NCBI GenBank assembly: GCA_964036045.1
Contig: OZ038392.1
Location: forward strand, 36,593,330 to 36,657,329
Length of the DNA: 64,000 nucleotides
Reading direction: 5' to 3'
DNA from: Eutreptiella sp. 'Long Island Sound 2002'
Taxonomy: Eukaryota > Euglenozoa > Euglenophyceae > Eutreptiales > Eutreptiaceae
A program made the translations under genes and the position numbers. Under the pieces are notes generated by a model, which was not told the DNA's origin, did not search any database, and saw only the letters and a program-made list of their open reading frames with translations. Shown here piece by piece: positions 1 through 11,857 of the stretch (position 1 is the first letter of the stretch; each line of letters opens with the position of its first letter).

Positions 1-3000
1 TTGCGGGTGGATTAGGTGCCCTCGGAATCGCATTTTGAGCCATGTAGCCAAAGATATGGCCTATTCTTGGTTTGTGGTTGTTGCCAGCCAGTCTACACAG
101 AATCTGGGGCTTCTGGGGGCCTTTTTGGGCCGTTTCCGGGACATATGGTTGAGTTAGAGGGCCGCAAAAGGCTCGTTGACACGGGACAGTCAAGCCGCAC
201 ATAGAGTGTGCCAACCCTTTCCCTTCGTTTGGCCGTTTTGAATGGGTTCTAGGGCTCTTTTGGCCCAAAAATGGCTGTTTTTGGCCCTAAATCGCAGTTT
301 TTGAAACCGAGGTCCGCCACTTGCGACAACTATTCCCGGCCGCCATTGTTGAGTTTCTTGCTCATACTTTGTGTGATTGTACTTCACACCCATAGGTATC
401 ATCCACCAAAATTTCAACCAAATCCGAAGCACCACGACGGGTGTCTGATTTTTCCCCATTTCGCGAGTGCTGCTGCTTGCTTGCTGTTTGCTGCTTGCTG
501 CTTGCTGCTTGCTGCTGCTGCTAAACGTGGTAGGTCCACCCTAGACCCTCAAAAGGGTTATAAAACCAAGACTGGTTCCACCAGCTCGGTGACCCCAACC
601 CTAATCAAGACTGAATATTGGGACCGAGCTGGTGGGGGAGGGAACATTAGCTATGACTGGTGAAGGACATCAAGAATGATTCACACATTCATGGCTCTTC
701 ACAAAGTGAAATCAGCTTGCAAGTCAACCCCATCACCACGAGGCCCACTTTCAAGGCTTTTGTTGGACCTCTGAGGGGCCAAAATGCCCCAAAATGGGCT
801 CAAAATGGGCTCATTTCACCCGTTTGTGCACCCCAAATGGTCTAGGATGATTTTTGGAAACATGTGTTTTTGACCCATTTTTGACCCATTTTTGGTCCCA
901 AAACAGCCCATTTTCAAGGCATTTTGGGATTTTCGGAGGACCAAAATGGGCCACCCCAAGCTCAAAACAGTCCAAAAACACTTGTTTTAGCGTCGCACAT
1001 GGTCTAGGATCATTTTTCAGGAAAGTCGGTTTTTTTGCCCCTATTGGACCCTGTTGACCCATTTGGGCACCCACCTGTTTGGGTTTGAGCTTGCAGCTTG
1101 CTGCAGCCTAGTGGGCCTGGGTATGGCGGTCTAGGCGTCCGTTTGGGCAATTCTAAGGGGTGGAAACCACAAAAAGTGGGGGGTTGCGGGTGGAGTAGGT
1201 GCCCTCGGAATCGCATTTTGAGCCATGTAGCCAAAGATATGGCCTATTCTTGGTTTGTGGCTGTCGGCATTTGAAGCTTCTGGGGGCCTTTTTGGGCCGT
1301 TTCCGGGACATGTCATGGAGTTAGAGGGCGGCAAAGAGCTCGTTGACACAGGGAAGTCAAGCCACACGTGCAGAGTAGCCACCGTTTCCCTTCGGTTGGC
1401 CGTTTTGAATGTGTTCTAGGGCTTTTTTGGGCCAAAAATGGCTGTTTTTGGCCCTAAAGTGCAGTTTTTGAAAGCGAGGTCCGCCACTTGCGAATCCCGT
1501 TCCCGGCCGCCACCGTTGAGTTTCTTGCTCAAACTTTGTGTGATTGTACTTCACACCCATAGGTATCATCCACCAAAATTTCACCCGAATCTGAACCCCC
1601 ACGACGGAGTTCTGATTTTTAGCCATTTCGCGCGTGCTGCTGCTTGCTGCTTGCTGCTGCTTGCTGCTGCTTGCTGCTGCTGCTGCTAAACCTGGTAGGT
1701 CCACCCTAGACACTAAAAAGGGTTATAAAACCAAGACTGGTTCCACCAGCTCGGTGACCCTAACCCTAACCAGGACTCAATATTGGGACCGAGCTGGTGG
1801 GGAAAGGAACATCACCTTCAAGGTATTTTGTGACTTTAGACGGGCCAAAATCGCTTACAATCGGCTCAAAACGGGCTCATTTCACTTGTTTATGCACCCC
1901 AAACGGTCTAGTTATCATTCTGGAATCCCATTTTCAAGGCTTTTTGGAATTGTGGAGCGTCATAACGGGCCACCATGGGCTCAAAACGGGCCAAAAACAC
2001 TTATTGAGCACCCCAAGTGGTCTAGGAACAAATTTGGAAACAATAATTTTGGACCATTTTTGGACCCACAGATGACCCATGTAACCCTACCCTAGCACGT
2101 TTACTGTGTGCGCTCAACACCACTCTGTTGTGCCAAATGATGACAATATGGAAAAAGGCTTCAAAGTGATCCCATTCATCGTTATTCAGCACCACAAGGG
2201 TGCCCATTGCAATCCATGGCTATAAAACACGGCACGAGAAGGTGTGATTTGAAAAATTATGCAAAAAGGGTGCTTTTCAAGGCCGATTTTGCGGTATTGT
2301 GAACCCATAAAGAGGTCGTTGGACGCACTACTTGGGTGTAAAACCCACTAGACGGTGACCAAAGGTGATTGTTCATCATGTGTATATCAGTTTCCCTGCC
2401 AATGCCCCTCTCTAAGGACCTGATAGGCACCCGTAAATGCCAAAAAAAGGCATTTTGTGGTCATTTTTGACAGATTTGAAACCTTGGTCTTCCACTTGCG
2501 AATCTCGTTCCCGGCCGCCACCGTTGAGTTTCTTGCTCAAACTCTGTGTGACTGTACTTCACACCCATAGGTATCATCCACCAAAATTTCAGCCGAATGT
2601 GAAGCACCACGACAGAGTTTTGATTTTTCCCCATTTCGCGCGTGCTGCTGCTGCTTGCTGCTTGCTTGCTGCTGCTAAACCTAAAGCCCATTTTCAAGGC
2701 TTTTTGGGAATTTTGGAGGGTCAAAACGGGCCACCATGGGCTCAAAACGGGCTAAAAACACTTGTTGAGCACCCCAAGTGGTCTAGGAACAAATTTGGAA
2801 ACAATAATTTTGGACCATTTTTGGACCCACAGATGACCCCCGTGACCCTACCCTAGCACGTGCACCGTGCGCGCTGAACACCACTCTGCGGTGCCAAAAT
2901 GGGGCATTGAAGGGTGATGACAATGTGGAAAAGGCTTCAAAATGATCCCATTCATCGTTATCAATCACCACAAGGGTGCCCAATGCAATCCATGGCTATA

Positions 3001-6000
3001 AAACACGGCACGAGAAGGTGTGATTTGAAAAGGTATGCAAAAAGGGTGCTTTTTAGGCTGATTTTGCGGTATTTTGGGCCCAAAAAGAGGTCGTTGAGGC
3101 CCCTAATGAGGTACATAACACACTAAACAATGATGAAAGGTGTTTGTTTATCATTTAGGTTAGCTCCAATGCATATGGACCCCTTCACGCATATCCTAGG
3201 CACCCAAACTGCCCAAAAAAAGTCTTTTCTGGCCATTTTTGACAGATTTTGTAACGGAGGTCCGCCACTTGCGAATCCCGTTGCCGGCCGCCACCGTCGA
3301 GTTTCTCGTTCAAACTTTGTGTGATTGTACTTCACACCCATAGGTATCATGCACCAAAATTTCAACCAAATCCAAAGCACCACGACGGAGTTTCGATTTT
3401 TCCCCATTTCGCGTGTGCTGCTGCTTGCTTGCTGCTTGCTTGCTGCTAAACTTGGTAGGTCCACCCTAGACACTAAAAAGGGTTATAAAACCAAGATTGG
3501 TTCCACCAGCTCGGTGACCCTAACCCTAATCAAGACTGAATATTGGGACCGAGCTGGTGGGGGAGGGAACATCAACTATGACTGGTGAGGGACATGAAGA
3601 ATGATTCACGCATTGATGGCTCTTTTGACAAAGTGAAATCAGCTTGCAAGTGAACCCCATCACCACGGGGCCCACTTTCAAGGCTTTTTGGACTTCTGAG
3701 GGGCCAAAATGCCCCGAAATGGGACTTCTGAGGGGCCAAAATGCCCCGAAATGGGCTCAAAATGGGCTCATTTCACCCACTTGTGCACCCCAAATGGTCT
3801 TGGATGAGGTTTCGAAAAATGCGTTTTTGACCCATTTTTGACCCATTTTTGGTCCCAAAACAGCCCATTTTCAAGGCATTTTGGGATTTTCGGAGGACCA
3901 AAATGGGCCACCGCAAGCTCAAAACGGTCCAAAAACACTTGTTTTAGCGTCGCACATGGTCTAGGATCATTTTTGAGAAAAGTCATCTTTTTGCCCCTAC
4001 TGGACCCTGTTGACCCATTTCGGCATCCACCTGTTTGGGCTTGAGCTTGCAGCTTGCCGCAGCCTAGTGGGCCTAGGTATTGGGGTCTAGGCGTCCGTTT
4101 GGGCAATTCTGAGGGGTGGAAACCACAAAACGTGGGGGGTTGCGGGTGGAGTAGGTGCCCTCGGAATCGCATTTGGAGCCATGTAGCCCAAGATATGGCC
4201 TGTTCTTGGTTTGTGGCTGTCGGCATTTGGAGCTTCTGGGGGCCTTTTTGGGCCGCTTCCGCGGCATATCATGGAGTTAGAGGGCCGCAAAGAGCTCGTT
4301 GACACGGGGAAGTCAAGCCGCAGGTGAAGGGTACCCACCGTTTCCCTTCATTTTGCCTTTGTGAATGTGTTCCAGGGCATTTTTCGCCCAAAAATGGCTG
4401 TTTTTGGCCCTAAACTGCAGTTTTTGAAACTGAGGTCCGCCACTTGCGAATCCCGTTCCCGGCCGCCACCGTTGAGTTTCTTGCTCAAACCTTGTGTGCT
4501 TGTACTTCACACCCATAGGTATCATCCACCAAAATTTCACCCGAATCTGAAGCACCACGGCAGAGTTCCGATTTTTCCCCATTTCGCGCGTGCTGCTGCT
4601 TGCTTGCTGCTGCTTGCTGCTGCTTGCTGCTGCTGCTGCTAAACCTGGTAGGTCCACCCTAGACACTAAAAAGGGTTATAAAACCAAGACTGGTTCCACC
4701 AGCTCGGTGACCCCAACCCTAATCAAGACTGAATATTGGGACCGAGCTGGTGGGGGAGGGAACATCAGCTATGACTGGTGAGGGACATCAAGAATGATTC
4801 ACACATTGATGGCTCTTGACAAAGTGAAATCAGCTTGCAAGTGAACCCCATCACCACAAGGTCCACTTTCAAGGCTTTTTGGACTTCTGACCCCAAAATG
4901 CTCCAAAATGGGCTCAAAATGGGCCCATTTCACCCGTTTGTGCACCCCAAATGGTCTAGGATGCTTTTTGGAAAAATGCGTTTTTGACCCATTTTTGACC
5001 CATTTTTGGTCCCAAAACAGCCCATTTTCAAGGCATTTTGGGATTTTTGGAGGAACAAAATGGGCCACCCCAAGCTCAAAACAGTCCAAAAACACTTGTT
5101 TTAACGTCGCACATGGTCTAGGATCATTTTTGAGAAAACTTAGCTTCTGGGGGCTTTTGGGCCGTTTCCGGGACATATCACGGAGTTAGAGGGCTGCAAA
5201 GAGCTCGTTGACACAGGGAAGTCAAGCAGCACGTGGAGTGTACTCACCGTTTCTCTTCGTTTGGCCGTTTGGAATGTGTTCTAGGGCTTTTTTGGCCCAA
5301 AAATGGCTGTTTTTGGCCCTAAACTGCAGTTTTTGAAACTGAGGTCCGCCACTTGCGAATCCCGTTCCCGGCCGCCACCGTTGAGTTTCTCGCTCAAACT
5401 TTGTGTGATTGCACTTCACACCCATAGGTATCATGCACCAAAATTTCACCCAAATCCGAAGCACCACGACGGAGTTCTGATTTTTAGCCATTTCGCGCGT
5501 GCTGCTGCTTGCTTGCTGTTTGCTGCTTGCTGCTTGCTGCTGGTAAACCTGGTAAACCTGGTAGGTCCACCCTAGACACTAAAAAGGGTTATAAAACCAA
5601 GATTGGTTCCACCAGCTCGGTGACCTTAATCAAGACTGAATATTGGGACCGAGCTGGTGGGGGAGGGAACATCAACTATGACTGGTGAGGGACATCAAGA
5701 ATGATTCGCACATTGATGGCTCTTGACAAAGTGAAAGCAGCTTGCAAGTGAACCCCATCACCACGAGGCCCACTTTCAAGGCTTTTTGGACTTCTGGGGG
5801 GCCAAAATGCTCCAAAATGGGCTCAAAATGGGCTCATTTCACCCATTTGTGCACCCCAAATGGTCTAGGATGATTTTTGGAAAAATGCGTTTTTGACCCA
5901 TTTTTGACCCATTTTTTGGTCCCAAAACAGCCCATTTTCAAGGCATTTTGGGATTTTCGGAGGACCAAAATGGGCCACCCCAAGCTCAAAACAGTCCAAA

Positions 6001-6775
6001 AACACTTGTTTTAGCGTCGCACATGGTCTAGGATCATTTTTCAGGAAAGTCGGTTTTTTTGCCCCTATTGGACCATGTTGACCCATTTGGGCACCCACCT
6101 GTTTGGGCTAGGGCTTGCAGCTTGCTGCAGCCTAGTGGGCCTGGGTATGGGGGTCTAGGCGTCCGTTTAGGCAATTCTAAGGGGTGGAAACCACAAAAAG
6201 TGGGGGGTTGCGGGTGGAGTAGGTGCCCTCGGAATCGCATTTTGAGCCATGTAGCCAAAGATATGGCCCATTCTTGGTTTGTGGCTGTTGGCATTTGGAG
6301 CTTCTGGGGGCCTTTTTGGGCCGTTTCCGGGACATATCACGGAGTTAGAGGGCTGCAAAGAGCTCGTTGACACAAGGAAGTCAAGCCGCACGTGGTGTGT
6401 ACCCACCCTTTCCCTTCGTTTGGCCGTTTTGAATGTGTTCTAGGGCTCTTTTGGCCCAAAAATGGCTGTTTTTGGCCCTAAACTGCAATTTTTGAAACTG
6501 AGGTCCGCCACTTGCGAATCCCGTTGCCGGCCGCCACCGTCGAGTTTCTTGCTCAAACTTTGTATGGTTGTCCCTCACACCCATAGGTATCATGCACCAA
6601 AATTTCACCCGAATCCAACGCACCACGACGGAGTTCTGATTTTTAGCCATTTCGCGCGTGCTGCTGCTTGCTTGCTGCTTGCTGCTTGCTGCTGCTAAAC
6701 CTGGTAGGTCCACCCTAGACACTAAAAAGGGTTATAAAACCAAGACTGGTTCCACCAGCTCGGTGACCCTAACCC
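1..6775. repeat. Complex tandem array, about 1.2-kb units with deletions
   Basis: Seven partial to full copies of one unit follow each other in the same orientation. The block containing CCACTTGCGAATCCCGTT recurs near 320, 1480, 2495, 3265, 4440, 5345 and 6505. The block containing GGAATCGCATTTTGAGCC recurs at about 25, 1207, 4165 (one base changed) and 6230. The order inside a unit is: a GGAATCGC block, a block rich in TTTTTGGCCC, a (TGC/TGCT)n microsatellite, a TATAAAA element, a hairpin, then a segment built from repeats of CCCATTTTCAAGG and CACCCCAAATGGTCTAGGA. Copy 3 (2,440-3,120) has lost the hairpin and jumps from the microsatellite into the later segment. No unit has a convincing long reading frame; the 60-150 codon frames are remnants of the sequence pattern. 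Diverged relatives lie at 24.4-24.66 kb and, inverted, at 38.4-38.9 kb, so the unit is a dispersed family that has also amplified in tandem here. Confidence 0.9.
578..635. other. Conserved hairpin with upstream TATAAAA, repeated in the array
   Basis: The arms CCACCAGCTCGGT (578-590) and ACCGAGCTGGTGG (623-635) are perfect 13-bp reverse complements around a 32-base loop. The same arms occur at 1743-1755/1788-1800, 3503-3515/3548-3560, 4696-4708/4741-4753 and 5609-5621/5648-5660. Only the left arm remains at 6752-6764, where the array ends. Each has TATAAAA about 13 to 18 bases upstream of the left arm. The loop carries CCCTAACCCTAA-like sequence. Arm identity is kept across copies that differ elsewhere, which suggests constraint or recent spread. 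Whether it is a promoter with a structured RNA, a foldback transposon end or a recombination site cannot be told from sequence alone. Confidence 0.7.
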
Positions 6776-6926
6776 TAACCCCCCCCCCCCCTCACCCCTA
6801 GCTGGACGCCCCCCTGACCCCCGGCCAGACCCCCCCCCCTACCCCCGGCAGGAACAACCCCCCCCCCACCTCCCCGACCCCTGTCAGGAACACCCCCCCC
6901 CCCCCCCCCAACTGCCCCCCCCACCA
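6776..6926. repeat. Poly-C and C-rich tract at array end
   Basis: The tandem array breaks just after CCCTAACCCTAACC and runs into about 150 bases that are almost entirely C with scattered CACCCC and CCTGACC. Part of the run is a repeated C-rich motif with ACCCC and GGCAGGAAC steps. It separates the array from the SHIPPO gene. No coding potential is seen here. Confidence 0.8.
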
Positions 6927-7060
6927 AGTTTTGACTGATAGCTGGGGGGGTGTCGCATCAGGACCAGTTGTAGTCCCCGTGGTGCAACCCACCTGCTGCT
7001 GGGCTGCTTGCTCAACCAATGCAATTTCTGCTCATCCGCTTGCAATTGTCTGTCCTGCAG

Positions 7061-7194
7061 GGCCTGGGACATACAACTCCAGCCCGACATTCGGCAAATC
7101 TGGCAAGGCATCCACAATGGCCGGCAGGCTGAAGGCTGGCTCAGTGTTTCCGCACGACATCCCCACAAGTCCCAAAAAGATGCGTGAGCTACAG
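7061..7194 (+). CDS. PG-rich (SHIPPO/STPGR) repeat protein, internal exon
   Basis: This exon follows the acceptor TGTCTGTCCTGCAG and ends before GTTTTGGT. Read with one base carried in from an upstream exon, it gives GPGTYNSSPTFGKSGKA and then MAGRLKAGSVFPHD, ending KKMRELQ. GPGTYN is the core of the sperm-tail PG-rich repeat, in which P-G-P-G-x-Y is followed by a basic, Ser-rich stretch. Proteins of this family are associated with ciliary and flagellar microtubules and related cytoskeletal structures. The exon ends on a codon boundary (phase 0), which fits the start of the exon at 9616. The upstream exon must end in phase 1; I could not find it, and the repeat array lies in that direction. 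Confidence is high for the domain and moderate for the exact ends. Confidence 0.72.
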
Positions 7195-9615
7195 GTTTTG
7201 GTTGAGGGATGGATAGTGTGCACGTACTTTCTGGGGCCGGGGTTGCAGAGACGGGGTGCCAGGCTGTGACAGGCTGTGGGGTTGCGAGGGTGCAGCGTGG
7301 TTGAAATAGGGTTGCGAAGGTGGAAGACTGTGGGAGTCGTGTTTTGAGGAGGGGGACCTGGAAAACGTCCCCAAACAAAGAGGGTGCACACTCTTTTGTT
7401 CGGCAGACCAACGGGGGATTATGAAGGTTGAGCAGGTTTGCCAGGTGCCCCCTTGTTTCGATGGCATGTGCTTCCATTCGTTCCGTATGACTTTGGAGAA
7501 GCCAATCACCAATGCCACAACTTTTTCTTGAAATGCACTGTTATATGTCTGTCCACCAAACCCTCATGCCGGAGGCACACCTCCACAAAACACAACCAAA
7601 TGCGTTCAACAGGATGTGCTCACTACCACAAACACACAAAATCAAGACTTTTCGGCCACAAAATCACCTCAAAGAGAGGTTATTTGGTCAAGCGCAGGCA
7701 CGGGTGCCAAGTTACCCCCCCCCCCCCCTTTGGGGGGTTATTCACGCCGGATACCCCAATGTATGATATCCGATGTCTAACCCCTTGTAAAATCATCATT
7801 TTGGGAGACAAAATTATCCCCCAATGAATTTTATGATTTTGGCCCCTCTAACCCCCTCCCCTGTGCCTGGGTACCACTTGTACTTGCCTGTGTTGGGGGG
7901 GGTCAAAACTTGGTTGGCCTATAGCTGCCACTGTGCATCGATCCAAACCCAGGGCCTAGAGAATTTTCTTCTTCTACATGGACCGCCTAACAAATGACGG
8001 GGGTCACGGGTGCTATCTTCAGGTTTCCAACATCGGTCCTGTTGTGGGGCTCCAGCGTTGAGGACTTAGCTGTTTGCAGGCCGGCATGGGGTGGCTGCAA
8101 AAGCGCGATTTCTGGGTGACCTCCAACAAACCCCAGGGACCCTTGAGCCGTTGTTGGGTGATCATTTGGTGACAATAGCAGTAGGTATAAACCCATGGGG
8201 AGCCATGTAGCACCAACTAGGCCCCCCTCCTATTGGTGTCCCCCAAAAGCGCCGGTTTGGGCCTGTTTTGCACCGCGGTGGGCAAAGTTTGGCCGGCCTG
8301 TAGTGTACGAATTTTTCAGCCTCCACATCACTTGTCTCTCTTTGAGAGGCCTTTGCAGAAAACTTTGCCCTCTGCAAACCTCCACAAAAAATGTTCTGTA
8401 GCCTTGGGCACTCTCTTCTGAGGGGCCCACATCGTCATGTTTCACTACATCGGGTGAGGGGCATAGCAACTGGCGGAGGAATCCTTTCGACTAACGAAGG
8501 CCCTGTCGATATCCCCCACCCCACCCCCCACACACAAATGGCAATCCATGTGCCAACAATATATGGCCGCTCCAGTCTGGCCTGGAAAGGAGCCATGCAT
8601 CGGCTGGAGCCACAGGGATGTGACTTGATCTACATTCCGTTGCCGTTGGCAGACTGCACACACGAAACAACCAAACAAAATGGCACCATCTCTGGACATG
8701 CTGCGCATGTCCAGTGGGTAACATTTCCTGACTTGGCTTTCCCACATCAGTGGTGAGCACCCTCCAACTTTCACTGTGTTGGGGAAGAAGTTGTGTGAAG
8801 CATGTTGGCGCCGGCATGGGAGGGGCAACCGTCCCACTCTCACCCAGGAAAGATAAAGATACTTTCCCCAGTGGCTGGAACACGCAATGTAAACCAATTA
8901 TTACTACGGATGCGTACACCGGGAAGGGCCAACTAGCAGACTGACTTCGCCTTCATGGCAACCTCCTGCTCAGGAGTTCCAGGGGTGTAGGGTTGATTGG
9001 GTGTAGGTGTAGACAGGCCTGAACTGGAATATGGTTTCAGCATGGGTGTTGCCCCTCCTCCCCTCTTCCACCCTCTGGACCCCCCTTCAGCCCCCCTCGC
9101 CAAAATTTGTAGATTGGGAAAAAATGAAATGTCATTTCAGAGGGAGCTTTGTTCTTGTGGCCAAATTGGGGGGAGGGCTTTGCCTTTTACATCAAGGAAT
9201 CTGGCGGTGTGCATGATGCAAAGCACAGTAGATTTTCTGCCCAGCAGTACTGTCTTATTGAGTGTGGGGGCTACCAATCAGTCACACAGGCTGTGGACCC
9301 TGGAACGCTCTCGGCAGCTGCACCTGCAGCTTGGAATGCATGCTTGGAATGAACGCCACACATGAGTGCGGAGGCCACCAAACTGCTCAATCTCGTCGCA
9401 AAACGCCGATGTGGAGCGCGCAACTCACAGGACAGGTACACGGCGGGCGTGGTAGGCACAACCCAGCGGGAAAGGTGGCTGGCGAGGGCAGACGGGTCTG
9501 GGACAAGGCTTGGGCGGGTGCAACCCTGTTGAACTGGGGTTGCGATCGTACAAGGCCGGGGGGCCGAACAAGCGGTTGTGGGCGGGCCATTGGCCGCGCA
9601 TCTGATCTCAAACAG
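7195..9615 (+). other. Putative 2.4-kb intron of the SHIPPO gene
   Basis: The stretch starts GTTTTGGT and ends TCTGATCTCAAACAG. It holds a poly-C/GGGG patch near 7719-7738, a dispersed repeat at 8746-8910 and no reading frame I can recognise. Minus-strand frames around 7189-7518 and 8445-8919 are open but show no family signature and overlap repeat sequence, so they are not annotated as genes. An extra in-frame exon inside this stretch cannot be excluded. Confidence 0.5.
8746..8910. repeat. Dispersed repeat, copy 1 (partner at 50,690-50,870)
   Basis: The segment runs from a GGTGAGCACC block through TTGTGTGAAGCATG and CAACCGTCCCACTCTC to CAATGTAAACCAATT. The same order of blocks occurs at 50,690-50,870 with many substitutions. 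It is an old interspersed repeat in direct orientation. No terminal repeats or duplications were visible. Confidence 0.65.
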
Positions 9616-9948
9616 GAGTCAATCGATCCGAAAGACGACAAGAACACCCCGGGCCCGGGGGCGTACACCCCCCGGAACAATCTTGCGAATTCTGCGAAGG
9701 GTGTCTCGATCCGATTCCCGCTGAAGATGCCGGACCATTCAAACCCCACGGGGCCTGGGCAGTATGACAACCATGACCCGCTTGGCAAGAACGCCACCAT
9801 TACTCTAAAGCCCAAGCTGTCGAAGGGGGCCCTCTTTGATCAAGGGACATCCGTAGCAGCCCCTGGACCAGGAGCATACGATGTGTCAGGCTACTTGGGA
9901 TGCGGCACCACCTCGCCGAAAGTGCTGATATCATCGCCGCGAAGATGA
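9616..9948 (+). CDS. PG-rich (SHIPPO/STPGR) repeat protein, probable last exon
   Basis: The exon opens after CTCAAACAG in phase 0 and reads ESIDPKDDKNTPGPGAYTPR, then TGPGQYDNHDPLGKNATITL, then APGPGAYDVSGYLG, and ends SSPRR at TGA 9946-9948. Three PG-P/G-x-Y cores spaced about 30 to 40 residues apart are typical of SHIPPO proteins, and basic Ser/Lys-rich linkers follow each core. Joined to the 7061-7194 exon it gives four repeats. The predicted product is a small flagellar or cortical microtubule-associated protein. The terminal residues before the stop are the least certain part, since a donor could precede it. No polyadenylation signal is obvious downstream. Confidence 0.75.
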   Translation, partial: ESIDPKDDKNTPGPGAYTPRNNLANSAKGVSIRFPLKMPDHSNPTGPGQYDNHDPLGKNATITLKPKLSKGALFDQGTSVAAPGPGAYDVSGYLGCGTTSPKVLISSPRR

Positions 9949-10412
9949 GGCCATTTCTGCCCACATGCGTGAAGCATTTGTCGCGCGCGCGTGAGTGTGC
10001 GCCTGTGGTGGTGTGTCGGCGAGAATCGGTCCCTGAGCTCGCTTGAACAGGCGGCTGTGTGGGTGTTCCGAGGTGTCAGCCCCGCCAGTTTCAATCGATA
10101 AGGCAACCACTGACCGGAAGATTTGTGATCCATTTCAGGCTGCAGGCGAGAACCAAACATCAAGTGCTGCGCCTTACCATATGCCTCACCTTTGGAGAGC
10201 ACTCTAGTCCAAACTCGTCTCACACCAAAATGTTTGCACGCACACACAGACGGAGCTTCGGATTGCTGACAGTGCCCTCACTGCGCCGGAGAGAAGGCAT
10301 ATCACGTGGCAGCATAGGCCCCTCTCAATTGGGATTATGTACCGCCGAAGCCCGGATGTGTGCAAGTGATTGGTTCTGTTGTGTTGGTTGTGTGCAAAAG
10401 TGAGCTTCTGGA

Positions 10413-10955
10413 CATGTGTGTATGTGTGTGTGTGTGTGTGTGTGTAGTGCACAATGTGTGTGTGTAGTGCACCGGTGACGGTGTACTTTAGCTGAATGTA
10501 TGTCTCATTGAAACCCAAACACGAGGTCGATACTCAGTGTGCCACACTCCTCGGGGGGCTGAAGTGGTACAGGGCACAGGGAGGTGAGGTGCTGGGTCTT
10601 ACCCCACAACGTGAAGGCAGCTCTGACGCTGCCATCTGCTCGTTCTTTGCTGCAGGCCTCTGGCTGCGTCCGAGACGCCACAGGCTGTATTCGATTTGCT
10701 GGCCTTCGCCTGGGGTCTGGGCATCCTCTTCTCCGCTCCCTGTACTGCAGAAAGGCGCCTATTGGCGTCGGACATGCTATGTTTGTCTTGTCTGATGACC
10801 AACTGACGAGGATTTTTACTCAGCCAACAACGCAAATTGTGTGTGTGTGTGTGTGTGGCAGTGCCCGTCGTGCAATCAGATTCCAGGTGCATCCACACAG
10901 GGCGGTTGTGTTTGTCTGTTTCTGCACAAGTGTGTGTGTGTGTGTGTGTGTGTGT
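10413..10955. repeat. GT/TG microsatellites and intervening sequence
   Basis: (GT)n tracts occur at 10,413-10,446, about 10,838-10,857 and 10,929-10,955. The sequence between them has open frames but no family signature. Long (CACACA) frames on the minus strand are products of the dinucleotide repeat. Confidence 0.85.
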
Positions 10956-10963
10956 TGGGCCAT

Positions 10964-11036
10964 GCAGGCAGCGGGAATCGAACCGGCACAATCACGGAAC
11001 GAGCCCGGTGACTCAACCACTGACACAGCACCCACC
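10964..11036 (-). other. tRNA-like sequence (SINE head)
   Basis: On the minus strand the segment reads GTCAGTGGTTGAGTC, an A-box-like block, and later CCGGTTCGATTCCCGC, a near-perfect B box, with an end in CTGCCTGC. Spacing of the two boxes is close to that of a tRNA. I could not fold a complete cloverleaf, so a tRNA-derived SINE head is more likely than a working tRNA gene. Similar heads occur at 24,732-24,801 and 33,301-33,377. Confidence 0.5.
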
Positions 11037-11857
11037 ACAACATATTGTACGCACGCAAGCACAGACGGCACCTCCCAAGTACCCAGATTGTCCCTCTGGC
11101 CTTCGCGGTCGTTGACGGGGCAGGACAGGTACGACGGATACAGCACGCACACACGAACAGCACACGGTTTCAGGCGACCTCAGGCCTCTCTACGCCTGCA
11201 CCCAGCCTGTATGCGTGTGTGTGTGGAGTCCCGGTTACGGGGCTTCCTGCCTTTCCAACACAGCACTGGCTTTCATAGCTGACCAAGGGATTGAAGGGTG
11301 CGCGGGGCTTGGTAGCTAAAGAGACAGTGTGGTCTAACCAGAAGCGAACACCGTTGGTCTATCGTCCGGGTTCCTGGTGAGGGGTAACAGAGGGCAGGGA
11401 CAAGGGCGAACCCACCCTGAAGTAAATTTGCAGAGCCTTATGCTTTGTCTGCTATGCAGGCGTGACCGCGGGCTTACCCAAGGCTGCATCTGAGCTGCTG
11501 GCCTTGTTTCTCCTCACACAGAAAGGCGCCTAGTGCAGGCGGGACATGCTACTGTTTTTGTTCTGCTTTGCACCTGACGAGATCTAGTACATCCAGGCCG
11601 GCTTTCTCTGTGCTCTGTTTGTCGCCAAAGTGTGTGTGTTGTGCCTGAATGTGCCTGCAGAAAGGCGTCTAGTGCCGTGTCCGAACATGTCTTTGTTTCG
11701 ACACTGCACCTGACGAGACCTCGTACATTCAGGCCGCCTTGACCAGATCCCTGTTTGTCGCGTTCATCGTGTGTGTGCCTGAATGACTGTGCCTCTGCCG
11801 AACAATTGGAGCATGCGTGCAGGGCAGAGACCACCTTTTGCAAATTTCATGCATTTT
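11037..11857. other. No gene recognised
   Basis: The stretch contains several short direct repeats, for example CAGAAAGGCGCCTA near 11,520 and CAGAAAGGCGTCTAG near 11,657, each followed by CTGACGAGA about 50 bases later. Related AGAAAGGCGCCTATTGG occurs near 10,750. These look like a degenerate repeat of about 130-140 bp. Nothing coding can be supported. Confidence 0.5.

Noticed and set aside
1-6775. Genes in the left array (frames of 60-150 codons)
   Set aside because: The same frames recur with frameshifts in every repeat copy and have TGC-repeat encoded runs; no conserved protein.
7332-7640. Minus-strand transposase fragment (HPVERIWLCF-like)
   Set aside because: A faint resemblance to the end of Tc1/mariner-type domains over about 10 residues, with stops on both sides. 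Too short to call.
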